Origin: CAVVNN01 sp963749605
GTDB lineage: Bacteria; Actinomycetota; Thermoleophilia; Solirubrobacterales; 70-9
NCBI GenBank assembly: GCA_963749605.1
Contig: CAVVNN010000004.1
Span: 372,001-436,000, forward strand
Length of the DNA: 64,000 nt
Direction: 5' to 3'
The notes beneath the pieces were generated by a model. That model did not search any database. It was given only the letters and a program-made list of their open reading frames with translations, and was not told the origin of the DNA. Position numbers and translations under genes: made by a program. This document shows positions 17,027 to 26,505 of the stretch, in pieces. Position 1 is the first letter of the stretch, and every line of letters starts with the position of its first letter.

Positions 17027-18809
17027 CGGGCTCACGATAGCGCTCGTTTCGCTGCTCGCATGCACGACCGCGCGGGCCAGTGTCACCCTTGCTCTCGTGC
17101 CCCGAGGGACCGGGGTGGGGGAGCTGGCGAGGGTTCGGGGCGTTGCGCCGGGGCTGCTCAGCGCTGGGTTGGGATCGGTGCCCGCTGGGCAGACTTACCT
17201 CGACATCACGCAGGGAAACCGGGTGTTCGATTCGCTTTACGACTCGGACCTGCCGCAGGTCACCGGCGGGGGGATCTGCGGGCCGCCCTATTCCCGGGCG
17301 GTGGTCGAGCGAGCCGAATCGGCACCTGCCGACATCGTGCCGGGGCTGCTCGCCTCCACTCTCGCCGCCGCTGGCAGGCGCTGCGGGGTTCGAGCTGTGA
17401 GCCTGCGGCAGCTCGGGGGCCTGGTCCGGGGCTTGCGCGGCAACGACCTCTTGATCGCGATCGAACGGGCGCCGCCGGCCAACGACGAGGCGCTGGCGAT
17501 CGGAATCGCCGGGCATGGGTTCGACGGGAGTCTGACTTCCGACAGCACTCGGTTGGACGGGTACGTGCTCTCGACCGACGTCGCGCCGACGATCCTGCAT
17601 AGGTTCGGGATCGCGGTGCCCGCGCAGATGTCGGGACAGCCGATCCGCTCGCAGGGCTCGGTCGACGTGAGGGCGGTGGTCTCCCTCGGAGATCGGCTCG
17701 CGACGATCTCCGAGCGAAGGGGGCCGGTGATCGGGGTTGGCCTCGCCGTCTGGCTGATCGCGCTCGGGCTGGCGCTGGCTGCGTCTCGGGGCCGGGCCGC
17801 CCGGGCGGGGATTCGGACGGTCGGGCTCTCTGTCGTCTATTTGCCCCTTTTGCTGCTGGCCGGCGCGGCGCTCGAGCCGAGCCAAACGACCGAACAGCTC
17901 CTGGTGCTGCTTGGGTCGCCGCTGCTCGCGGGGCTGACGCTGGCGCTGCTCGGCGGATACCGGGCGCTGGCGCTTGCTTCCGGGCTGACCGTCCTCGCCT
18001 ACGCGGCCGATGTCGTCGCCGGCTCGCCGCTCACCTCGCTCTCGCTGCTGGGGCCGAACCCCGGCCTGGGGGTGCGGTTCTACGGGATCGGCAACGAGTT
18101 GGAGGCGCTGTTGGCGGTGCTGATCGTCGCCGGGACGGGAGCGGGGCTGACCGGGTTTGCGCCGCGGGTCTCGCCACGGCGGGCGGCGTCGGCGTTCCTC
18201 GTCGTGGGGGTGGTGCTGGCGTTCGTCTTCGCTGCGGGGAGGTTCGGGGCCGACGTGGGGGCGGCGATCGTCTTCCCGGTCGGGGCGGCGGTGGCCGCTG
18301 CGGCGATTGCCGCTCGCCGGCGGCGGACGGCGCTGATAGTCGTCGCGGTGCCATTCGTCGCGGTGGCGCTCCTGGCGCTGGCGGACCTCGTCACCGGCGC
18401 GAACGCGCACCTGACGCGATCGGTGCTCGACGCCGGCGGTCTCAATGACCTGGCCCAGATCGCCCAGCGCCGCCTTCAGCTCTCGGCCCGCAGCTTCACC
18501 CGGCCGATTGTCTTCGTCTTCCTGCCTTTGATCGCGGTCCTTGCGGCTCTTGCGCTTGCGCGTCGGGACCGGTTGCGCGCATGGCTGCGGGGCCTGCCGG
18601 CGATGCGCGCTGGACTGATCGGGGCGCTCGCGGCGACTGCGGTGGGAACTCTCGCCAACGACTCGGGCGCCCTGCTGCTGGAGATCGGCGCCGCCTACCT
18701 GCTCGTCTTCGCCGGCTACGCCTGGGCCGAGGCGACGCGCGTGGCGCGGCGCCGATCTGCGTCCTCGGTCGCTCGCGTGCAGAGCACGCCACGCTCCCTG
18801 CGTCCTTGA
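17013..18809 (+). CDS. Polytopic membrane protein with alkaline-phosphatase-like ectodomain
   Basis: About 598 residues from GTG 17013. A signal peptide (GLTIALVSLLACTTARA) precedes an extracellular part of about 220 residues. That part ends in GIAGHGFDGSLTSDSTRLDGYVLSTDVAPTILHRFGI, which matches the last strand-helix segment of the alkaline phosphatase/sulfatase superfamily; the nucleophile and most metal ligands of a complete enzyme are not evident, so catalysis is doubtful. Some ten membrane helices follow (17.7-18.75 kb), with a RFYGIGNELEALLAV loop. Its neighbour downstream is a PimA-like glycosyltransferase, so an envelope or glycolipid role is reasonable. The start is uncertain because it overlaps hemQ; a GTG at 17097 would remove the signal peptide. 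Confidence 0.6.
   Translation: MRSAIGLTIALVSLLACTTARASVTLALVPRGTGVGELARVRGVAPGLLSAGLGSVPAGQTYLDITQGNRVFDSLYDSDLPQVTGGGICGPPYSRAVVERAESAPADIVPGLLASTLAAAGRRCGVRAVSLRQLGGLVRGLRGNDLLIAIERAPPANDEALAIGIAGHGFDGSLTSDSTRLDGYVLSTDVAPTILHRFGIAVPAQMSGQPIRSQGSVDVRAVVSLGDRLATISERRGPVIGVGLAVWLIALGLALAASRGRAARAGIRTVGLSVVYLPLLLLAGAALEPSQTTEQLLVLLGSPLLAGLTLALLGGYRALALASGLTVLAYAADVVAGSPLTSLSLLGPNPGLGVRFYGIGNELEALLAVLIVAGTGAGLTGFAPRVSPRRAASAFLVVGVVLAFVFAAGRFGADVGAAIVFPVGAAVAAAAIAARRRRTALIVVAVPFVAVALLALADLVTGANAHLTRSVLDAGGLNDLAQIAQRRLQLSARSFTRPIVFVFLPLIAVLAALALARRDRLRAWLRGLPAMRAGLIGALAATAVGTLANDSGALLLEIGAAYLLVFAGYAWAEATRVARRRSASSVARVQSTPRSLRP
17034..17039 (-). promoter_or_regulatory. -10 element of hemQ (leaderless spacing)
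   Basis: TATCGT on the minus strand, 7 nt from ATG 17026, lying inside the signal-peptide codons of the divergent gene. Confidence 0.5.
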
Positions 18810-18876
18810 TCGGCTTGGCCTCGCGCGTCGCCTCGCGCGGGTTGTCCTCTGGGCTATCGATTACCCTTATTGATTC

Positions 18877-21201
18877 GTGCGAATCGCTCTCGTCTCGCCA
18901 TATTCCTGGAGCTACCAGGGCGGCGTGAACCGGCACGTGGAGGCGCTTGCTGAGGAGTTCCTCGACCGCGGCCATCACGTTCGCGTGCTCGCCCCCTTCG
19001 ACCCGGCCGGCCGGCTCAGCCGCATGACGCACCGGGCGCACGCCGAGCCGCGCGAGATCCCCGATTACTTCGTTCCGCTCGGCCGTTCGGTCGGGGTCGC
19101 CTCCAACGGCGCGATCTCCAACCTCGCGGCCTTCCCAGCCGGCGGTGTCGTCGCTCCCCGCCGCGAGCTGCGCCGGGGCGAGTTCGACGTGGTCCACGTC
19201 CACGAGCCGGTGGTGCCACTGGTCGGCTGGAACGCGACGCTTGGCGCGGGCGCCCCGGTCATCGGCACCTTCCACGCCTACTCGACCAAGGCGATCCCGA
19301 ACCACATCGCCTCGGCGCTCGGCGCCCGCCGCGTCTTCAACCGGCTCTCGGCAAGGATTGCCGTCTCCGAGGCCGCCGCCTGGACCGGGCGACGCTGGTT
19401 CGGCGGCGATTACGAGATCGTCCCCAACGGCGTCGACCTCGACGCCGCGCCGTCCGGGCCGAATCCGGCGTCCGGCGAGCTTCGGGTGCTCTTCGTCGGC
19501 CGCCACGAGGAGCGCAAGGGCCTGCCGGTCCTGCTCTCCGCCTTCGGCGCTCTGGTCGAGCAGGTTCCCTGTCGCCTTACCGTGATCGGCGCCGAGCGCG
19601 AGGACGTGCTGCGTTACCTCGCCGACCCCGACCTGATGCGATGGATCGACGTCCGCGGGCGGGTCTCCGGCGAGCGGCTCTGGAGCGCGCTGCATGAGGC
19701 CGACGTGCTCTGCGCCCCGTCGCTCTCCGGCGAGAGCTTCGGCATGGTCCTGACCGAGGCCTTCGCCGCCGGGACGCCGGTGATCGCCTCGGCGATCGCC
19801 GGTTACAGCGACGTCGTCACCGACGGCGTCGACGGGTTGCTTGTGCCGCCGGCCGACCCGCAGCGGCTCGCCGAGGAGCTGCAGCGCATCCACCACGAGC
19901 CCGAGCGCCTGCGGGCGATGGGCGAGGCCGCACGCCGCAGTGCCAGGCGCTACGCATGGCCGCGGGTGGCCGACAGGGTGACGGAGGTCTACGAGCGGGC
20001 GATCGAGGCGCCGGCGCCGCAGAGCGCGAGCGAGCGCGCCGCGCACTGGGCCGGCATGCGGCCCGCCGACGGCGGGCCGCGGCGCGCTCCCCAGCGACTG
20101 CCTTCGCTCGACCCGGCTCCGGTCCGGAACGGCAACCGGCGGCGGCGGGTCGCCCGCCGCGCCGCCCTCGGCGTCGCCGGGGCGCTCGGCCTCGGCCTGA
20201 CTGCGCTCGCGGCGCAGAAGATCGGCGTCGACAGCGTCATCGAAAGCATCGTGCGCTCCAATCTCACGCTGGTGCTCGTCGCCTGCGCGCTGATGGCGCT
20301 CTCCCTCTTCTTCCGTGCGGCGTCCTGGTACTGGATCGTTCGCGCGGCGCTGCCCAACCGGCCGGTCCGCCGCCGCGACGTCACCTCGGCGACGATGATC
20401 GGCGTGCTGATGTCGGCGACGCTGCCGGCCCGGCTCGGCGAGCCTGCGCGCGCCCTCGCCCTCTCTCGTCGCACCGGGCGGATGCGAGAAACCCTTCCGG
20501 TCCTACTCGGAACCCTCGTCTCCCAGACGATGCTGAACCTGGCGGCGCTGCTGCTGCTCGGAGTGATCATCGTCTCGACCACCCCGCTCTTCCATTCCGG
20601 CACTCAGAAGCTGTTCTTGTTCAGCCTCGTCCCGCTGGTGCTGCTGGTCGTCGTCCTGACAGCCCCCGTGTTGATGCGCCGCAATGGCAACGGGCGGCTG
20701 GCCAGGCTCGGCACCGCTCTGCACCGGGCGCTGATCCAGGTTCGCGCCGGCCTTGCGGTCTTCCGCGATCCCCGCCGCGGGGTGGCCGCCTCCACCGCCC
20801 AGCTCGGCGCCTGGGCGATTCAGCTCTCCGCCTGTTGGGCGCTGCTCTACGCGCTCGGCCTCGACGGCAAGGCGGGTGTCGGCGCCGCCGCCGCGGTGCT
20901 GTTCGCGGTCAACGTAACCGCGGTGGTGCCGGCGACCCCGTCGAACATCGGCGTCTTCCAGATCGCCGTGATCAGCGTCCTCCACACCGGCTTCGGCATC
21001 GGCACCGCCGACGCCCTCGCCTACGGCGTAATCCTCCAAGCGGTGGAGATCGCGACGGCAGTGATGCTCGGCCTACCGGCGCTGGTCCGGGAGGGCCTGA
21101 CCTGGAGCGACCTTAGAGTCCAGGCCCTCTCGTCTGCTCCAGTCCGCCTCCAACCTCACCCCTCCCGCAGCGATCCTGCCGGGGAACGGGCCCAGGTATA
21201 G
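18877..21201 (+). CDS. PimA-like GT4 glycosyltransferase fused to UPF0104/lysylphosphatidylglycerol-synthase-like membrane domain
   Basis: A 774-residue fusion from GTG 18877. Residues 1-380 follow mycobacterial PimA closely in layout: MRIALVSPYSWSYQGGVNRHV, DYFVPLGRSVGVASNGAIS, FDVVHVHEP, AYSTKAIP, VPNGVD, FVGRHEERKGLPVLL and the GT4 donor site SGESFGMVLTEAFAAGTPVIAS. PimA transfers mannose from GDP-mannose to phosphatidyl-inositol. After a Pro/Arg-rich linker (about 400-430), eight or so membrane helices (435-750) carry the UPF0104/YbhN pattern (ARLGEPARALALSRRTG, AVVPATPSNIGVFQ), a fold seen in MprF-type flippases. The combination suggests synthesis and translocation, or membrane recruitment, of a glycolipid. 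Confidence 0.82.
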   Translation: MRIALVSPYSWSYQGGVNRHVEALAEEFLDRGHHVRVLAPFDPAGRLSRMTHRAHAEPREIPDYFVPLGRSVGVASNGAISNLAAFPAGGVVAPRRELRRGEFDVVHVHEPVVPLVGWNATLGAGAPVIGTFHAYSTKAIPNHIASALGARRVFNRLSARIAVSEAAAWTGRRWFGGDYEIVPNGVDLDAAPSGPNPASGELRVLFVGRHEERKGLPVLLSAFGALVEQVPCRLTVIGAEREDVLRYLADPDLMRWIDVRGRVSGERLWSALHEADVLCAPSLSGESFGMVLTEAFAAGTPVIASAIAGYSDVVTDGVDGLLVPPADPQRLAEELQRIHHEPERLRAMGEAARRSARRYAWPRVADRVTEVYERAIEAPAPQSASERAAHWAGMRPADGGPRRAPQRLPSLDPAPVRNGNRRRRVARRAALGVAGALGLGLTALAAQKIGVDSVIESIVRSNLTLVLVACALMALSLFFRAASWYWIVRAALPNRPVRRRDVTSATMIGVLMSATLPARLGEPARALALSRRTGRMRETLPVLLGTLVSQTMLNLAALLLLGVIIVSTTPLFHSGTQKLFLFSLVPLVLLVVVLTAPVLMRRNGNGRLARLGTALHRALIQVRAGLAVFRDPRRGVAASTAQLGAWAIQLSACWALLYALGLDGKAGVGAAAAVLFAVNVTAVVPATPSNIGVFQIAVISVLHTGFGIGTADALAYGVILQAVEIATAVMLGLPALVREGLTWSDLRVQALSSAPVRLQPHPSRSDPAGERAQV

Positions 21202-21209
21202 ACGGCTTA

Positions 21210-21289
21210 CCCGCGGGTGGCGCGGAGGGAGGGGGGTCGAGGACGACCCCGCCCGCAGTGCCCCCCTCCCTCCGCGACAGGACCCGCGG
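21210..21289. terminator. Large bidirectional hairpin between convergent genes
   Basis: Left arm 21210-21236 and right arm 21261-21289 pair as CCCGCGGGT (9 bp) plus CGCGGAGGGAGGGGGG (16 bp), with a small asymmetric bulge and a 24-nt loop. There is no U-tract on either side. It sits between the stops of the glycosyltransferase and metH genes, so it can terminate both. Confidence 0.7.
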
Positions 21290-21297
21290 GCCAGGCG

Positions 21298-24200
21298 CTA
21301 TGTCTCGACCGGCTCGCGCTCCGGCGGAAGCTCGCCGCCCCGCTCGGTGTCGGCAATCAGCTCGTCCGGCGCCTTCTCCGCCGGGATGAAGCCCGACTTC
21401 ATGCCGAAGTAGACCGCCTGCGGGTGGTGGGCGACGATCGCCACCGTCGACTGCTCGGGCAGGACGGCGTAGCCGCCTGACAGCGTCATGCCGATCTGCT
21501 CCAGGTCGAGCAGGCGCCAGACCTTCTCGTGCTCTGACTGGTCCGGGCAGGCCGGGTAGCCCCAGGAGTAGCGACGGCCCTGGTCGAGCTCGATCCCGAG
21601 CGCGCGGCGGATGTCGGCGTGCAGCCACTCGGCCAGCCCCTCGGCCGCCTGCACGCCGAGGCCGTGGACGTAGAGCTGCTCGGCGAACTCGCCTTCGCGC
21701 TCGAGCCGCTCGATCAGCTCGGTCACCTCGGGCCCGACGGTGACGCCCTGGAGGGCGACGACGTCGCGTTCGCCCGAGTTCAGCGGCCGGTAGAAGTCGG
21801 CGAGGCAGATGCGGTCGTGCTTGGGCTGGCGGGGGAAGACGAGCCGCTCCAGCTCGCGCTCGGGGTCCTCGGGGTCGAAGACGACCAGCTCGTTGCCCTC
21901 GGCGTTGCAGGGGAAGTAGCCGAGCCGCGCTCGCGGGTGCAGATAGTCCTGCTCGCGCCACATCCGCTCCAGCCGCGGCGCGAAGCCCTCCTCCTCGCCG
22001 TTGCCCTCGACCAGCTCGCGCCAGGCCTCGCCCTTGACGCCTTTTCCTCCCCAGTGCAGCTTGAAGAGGACGTGGCGGTCGAGATAGGGGAAGACGTCGT
22101 CGAGGTCGATCGCGACCTCGCGCGCGCCCCAGTAGGGCGGCGCCGGGATCGGCGCGTCGGTGCGTGCGGCCGAGCGCACGCTGTCGTCCGTGGTCGGAGG
22201 CGAGTCGTCGAGGACGACCGGCTTTTCGCGCAGCTGCCTGGCCTCGGTCCTGATCCGCTCGACCAGCGCCGCCCGCGCCTCGGCGTCGACCAGCGCGTCC
22301 ATCGTGTCGAGTCCCTGGAAGGCGTCCTTGCAGTAGAAGACTCCGGGCTCGTAGACCTCGTCGGACTCCTTGCCCTTCGGGTAGAGGGTGCGGCGGCCGA
22401 AGTCGCGGTTGATCGCGGCGCCGCCGATCAGCACCGGGAACCCGAGGCCGCGTTGGTGCAGCTCCTGCACGCAGGTCGGCATCTGCTTCGAGGTGGAGAC
22501 GAGCAGGGCGGAGAGGCCGATCGCGTCGGCCTCGTTCTCGACCGCGGCCTCGATGATCGCGTCGACGGGGACCTGCTTGCCGAGGTCGATCACGGTGTAG
22601 CCGTTGTTGGTGAGGATCGTGTTGACCAGCGACTTGCCGATGTCGTGGACGTCGCCGAAGACGGTCGCGATCACGACCTTGCCCTTGGTGTGGCCGTCGA
22701 TCCGGTCCAGGTAGTTCTCGAGCTGCGCCACCGCCCGCTTCATCGCTTCGGCCGACTGCAGGACGAAGGGCAGGATCAGTTCGCCGGCGCCGAACTTGTC
22801 GCCGACCTCCTTCATCGCCGGCAGCAGCACCTCGTTCAGGGTCGGGACGGCGCCGATCTTCTCCACCGAGCGGTCGATCCAGTCCTCCACGCCGTCCTTC
22901 TTGCGGCGCAGGATGTGCCAGTGCAGGGCCTCCTCGGGCTCCATGCCCGCGGTGGGATCGGCAGCCTCGCTCTCGGCCTCCTCGCCCTTCGACTCGAAGT
23001 GGGCGATGAAGCGCTCGAGGGCGTCCTCGCGGCGGTTGAAGACGAGGTCGTCGGTCAGCTCGCGCTCCTCCGTCGGGGATCTCGCTGTAGGGGGTGATGT
23101 GGTTCGGGTTGACCATCGCCAGGTCGAGCCCGGCCTCGACGCAGTGGTGCAGGAAGACCGAGTTGAGGACGGCGCGCGGCCGCGGCGAGACGCCGAAGGA
23201 GACGTTGGAGACGCCGAGCGAGGTCTTGACGCCGGGGATCTCGGATTTGATCCGGCGGATGCCCTCGATCGTCTCCACCGCCGAGGGCCTCCACTCCTCA
23301 TCGCCCGTGGTCAGGGTGAAGGTGAGGGCGTCGAAGATCAGCGCCTCGGGATCGAGGCCGTGCTCGCCGCAGGCGATGTCGCGCAGCCGTTCGGCGATCT
23401 CCACCTTGCGCTGCGCCGTCTTCGCCATCCCGACCTCGTCGATCGTCAGCGCAATTAGGGCGCCGCCATGCGCCTTCGTCAAGGGTATGACCACATCGGC
23501 CTTGTCGCGGCCCGCCTCGAGGTTGATCGAGTTGACGATCGCCCGCCCGGGGATCTGCTCCAGCGCGGCGCGGATCACCTCCGGCTCGGTCGAGTCGACC
23601 TGGATCGGCGCCGGCTGGGTCAGCGAGATCCGCTTGACCACCGCGCTCATCTGCTCGTCCTCGTCGGAGCGCTCGGTCAGCGCCACGCAGACGTCGAGCA
23701 CGTGGGCGCCGCCTTCGACCTGGTCTTCGGCGACCTGGACGAGGCCGTCGTAGTCGTCGGCGAGCAGCAGCTCCTTGGCCTTGCGCGAGCCCTGCGAGTT
23801 GACCCGCTCGCCGACCAGGGTCGGGCGCGGTTCCTGCACCAGCGGGGTCGAGGTCATCATCGAGGAGACCTCGATCGGCCCCGGCGCGGGGCGCTTCCCG
23901 GGGACGGCGCCGTCGACGCGCTCGCGGATCGCCGCGATGTGCTCCGCGGTGGTCCCGCAGCAGCCGCCGACGATGCCGACGCCGTAGCGCTCGACGAACT
24001 CGCCCAGGGTCGCGGCCAGCGGCTCCGGCTCTTCGGGGAAGATCGTCTCGCCGTCGGGCCCCTGCAGGGGCAGGCCGGCGTTGGGGATGCAGTGGACCGG
24101 CAGCGGGCTGCGCTCGCCTAGGAAGCGGATCGCGTCGCGCATGTCCTCGGGGCCGGTCGAGCAGTTGAGCCCGATCACGTCGACGTCGAGCGCGGCCAGC

Positions 24201-24835
24201 GTCGTCAGCACCGAGCGGATGTCGGTCCCGAGCAGCATCTTGCCGCCGTTGGGGAGCAGGGAGACGCTGGTCATCACCGGCAGCGTGCGGCCGGTCTGGG
24301 CAAAGGCCTCGCGGGCGCCGAAGATCGCCGCCTTGACCTCGAGGATGTCCTGCGCGGTCTCGATCACGATCAGGTCGGCGCCGCCTTCGACCAGGCCGCG
24401 CGCCTGCTCGGCGAAGACCTCGGCCAGCCTGCCGAAGGAGATGTCGCCGAGGGTGGGGTCGGTCGAGGCCGGCAGGAACCCGGTCGGTCCGATCGAGCCG
24501 GCGACGAAGCGGTCCTCACCGGCCGCCCGGCGGGCGATTTCGGCGGCCCTGGTGTTGATCTCGAGCGTGTGCTCTCCGAGGCCCCACTCCTCGAGCTTCA
24601 GTCGCGAGCCCTGGAAGCTGTCGGTCTCGACCACCTCGGCGCCGGCCTCCAGCATCGAGGCGTGCACACCCTCGATCACGTCGGGGCGGTTCAGGACCAG
24701 CGCCTCGTGGCATTTGCCGAGCAGGCCGCCGTAGTCCTCCTGGGTCAGCTCGAACTGCTCCAGGGTCGCGCCCATGCCGCCGTCGAAGACGACGACGCGC
24801 TCCTTGGTCGCGGCTATGAAATCGCGCTCGGCCAT
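21298..24835 (-). CDS. metH: Cobalamin-dependent methionine synthase (one frameshift)
   Basis: About 1,178 residues when one extra base near 23069 is removed (SEIPD then EERELTDDLVFNRRE). All four MetH modules are seen: homocysteine-binding barrel with zinc cysteines in GLNCSTGPEDM and GGCCGTTAEH; pterin/methyltetrahydrofolate barrel (LVGERVNSQGSRKAKELLL, DVCVALTERSDEDEQ, VDSTEPEVI); cobalamin domain with the DxHxxG motif in FGDVHDIGKSLV; and the S-adenosylmethionine activation domain (RYSWGYPACPDQSEHEKVW, SGGYAVLPEQSTVA, AVYFGMKSGFIPA). It remethylates homocysteine using methyl-B12. Only about 40 nt separate it from the next gene and I see no cobalamin or SAM riboswitch there. Confidence 0.93.
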
Positions 24836-24875
24836 GAGCCCAAAGAGGCTACCGAGGCCGCCGCGGGTGGCTCTT

Positions 24876-26453
24876 CTAGCCGCGCATGCCCAGGCGGCGC
24901 TTGAGGTCGCGGGCGTTGAACGCCTGCGCGATCCGGTCGACCAGCCGCCGTCGGGCCTTGGTGTACGGGTACCAGGTCGGTTCGCGCTTGCCGGCGAAGC
25001 GGGTGACGACGATCGACTCAGGCCGGCAGTACTTCTTGATCCCGTACTCGCCGTGGCGGAAGCCGATCCCGGACTCCTTCCAGCCGCCCATCGGCACCCC
25101 CATGGCCATCATGTTGGTGATCACGTCGTTGACGTTGACCGAGCCGGCCTCGATCCGCCGTGCGACCCTCTCGGCACGGCCCTTCTCGCCGAAGACAGAG
25201 GCGGCGAGCCCGTAGCGGGAGTCGTTGGCGAGCCGCAGAGCCTCCTCGGAGTCGCGCACCTTCATCACCCCGACCACCGGGCCGAAGGTCTCATCGCGCA
25301 TTACCTTCATCGAGTGATCGACGTCGACCAGCACCGTGGGCTCGAAGTAATCGCCGGGGCCGTCGGCTTTCTTGCCGCCGGTCAGGGCGCGGGCGCCGTT
25401 GGCGAGCGCGTCGTTGACGTGGTCTTCGACCACCGCGGACTGGTTCGGCGAGGTCATCGCGCCGACGTCCTTCTCGGGCTTGCGGCCGTCGGCGCCCTGA
25501 CGCAGGCCGCTGACCTGCTTGGTCAGCTTGGCGACGAACTCGTCGTAGACAGGCTCCTCGACGTAGATCCGCTCGACTGAGATGCAGAGCTGGCCGGAGT
25601 TCACCATTCCGCCCCAGGCCGCGGCGTTGGCGGCGCGGTCGATATCGGCGTCGGAGAGGACGATCATCGGGTCCTTGCCTCCGAGCTCGAGGCTGACCGG
25701 GGTGAGCGTCTCCGCGGCTCGCCCCATCACCTTGCGCCCGGTGCGGTCGGAGCCGGTGAACTGCACGTAGTCGACATGGTCGATGAGGGAGCTGCCGGCC
25801 TCTCCGGTGCCGAGCACGCAGTCGAACACGTCCGGGGCGCCGATCTCCTCCTTCCAGGCCTTGATCACTTCGATCAGGCTGAGGGGGGTGAACTCGGAGG
25901 GCTTGACGACGACCGCGGCGCCCGCCTGCAGGGCGGGGATCGAGTCGCCCAGCCCCATTGCCAGCGGGAAGTTCCAAGGGCTGATCACGCCGACCATGGG
26001 GTGGGGCCGGTACTGGATCAGGAGTTTCTTCGAGGCGATCAGCGGCGAGTGGGGGCGAACGGCTTCGTCGCCGATGAACTTCTCCGCCTTGGTCCCGTAG
26101 AAGTTGATCAGGTCGGTGACGTAGAACAGTTCGGCGGAGATGTCGCCACGGACCTTGCCGGTTTCGGCCTGCACCGTGTCGGAGATCCGCTCGATGTTGT
26201 CGAGCATCCAATCGCGCAGCTTGCCGAGCCAGTGGTAGCGGCCCTCGATTCCAAGCGCCTCCCACTCGGCCTGGTTGGCGCGGACGCGCGCCACAGTGGC
26301 GGCAATCGTCTCGGGCGTATCGACCTGGATCGAGGCGACCACTTCCCCGTTCGCCGGGTTCATGACCTCGATCTGCTCGACCGGCGTCGAACCGTTGGCC
26401 CTGTCCGAGCCGTTGACCGCCGTCGTGCTCGTCTCCACAGTGCCGCTCTCCAC
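24876..26453 (-). CDS. NAD(P)-dependent aldehyde dehydrogenase (succinate-semialdehyde dehydrogenase-like)
   Basis: A 525-residue ALDH. Catalytic residues are visible: Asn in SPWNFPLAMG, Glu in VSLELGGKDPMIV and Cys in NSGQLCISVERIYV; TFGPVVGVMKV and the C-terminal MGGWKESGIGFRHGEYG are also standard. Overall layout resembles actinobacterial GabD2-type enzymes, though the aldehyde is not certain. The GTG at 26453 is chosen because an AGGAAGGGAG ribosome site precedes it by a normal distance. An operator resembling those before the nitrilase-tetR and acyl-CoA dehydrogenase genes lies 24 nt upstream of the start codon, hinting at common control. Confidence 0.9.
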   Translation of the reverse strand: MESGTVETSTTAVNGSDRANGSTPVEQIEVMNPANGEVVASIQVDTPETIAATVARVRANQAEWEALGIEGRYHWLGKLRDWMLDNIERISDTVQAETGKVRGDISAELFYVTDLINFYGTKAEKFIGDEAVRPHSPLIASKKLLIQYRPHPMVGVISPWNFPLAMGLGDSIPALQAGAAVVVKPSEFTPLSLIEVIKAWKEEIGAPDVFDCVLGTGEAGSSLIDHVDYVQFTGSDRTGRKVMGRAAETLTPVSLELGGKDPMIVLSDADIDRAANAAAWGGMVNSGQLCISVERIYVEEPVYDEFVAKLTKQVSGLRQGADGRKPEKDVGAMTSPNQSAVVEDHVNDALANGARALTGGKKADGPGDYFEPTVLVDVDHSMKVMRDETFGPVVGVMKVRDSEEALRLANDSRYGLAASVFGEKGRAERVARRIEAGSVNVNDVITNMMAMGVPMGGWKESGIGFRHGEYGIKKYCRPESIVVTRFAGKREPTWYPYTKARRRLVDRIAQAFNARDLKRRLGMRG

Positions 26454-26476
26454 CTGGAACTCCCTTCCTATGCTCC

Positions 26477-26494
26477 TTGGCTGGTCGGCCAACC
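26477..26494 (-). promoter_or_regulatory. Diverged TetR-type operator before aldehyde dehydrogenase
   Basis: Minus strand reads GGTTGGCCGACCAGCCAA. Compared with the site at 51894 it fits GGTTGRCYGACCAGYCAA, i.e. three transitions in 18 positions placed symmetrically so that the dyad TTGGC...GCCAA is kept. Confidence 0.5.
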
Positions 26495-26505
26495 TTAGCC
26501 GGTTG

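Noticed and set aside
16983..18410. Minus-strand open frame of 475 codons opposite the membrane protein gene
   Set aside because: Arg/Asp/Gln-rich low-complexity product typical of a complement of a hydrophobic coding sequence.
24836..24875. Possible cobalamin or SAM riboswitch before metH
   Set aside because: The gap is about 40 nt, too short for either element, and no B12-box is visible.
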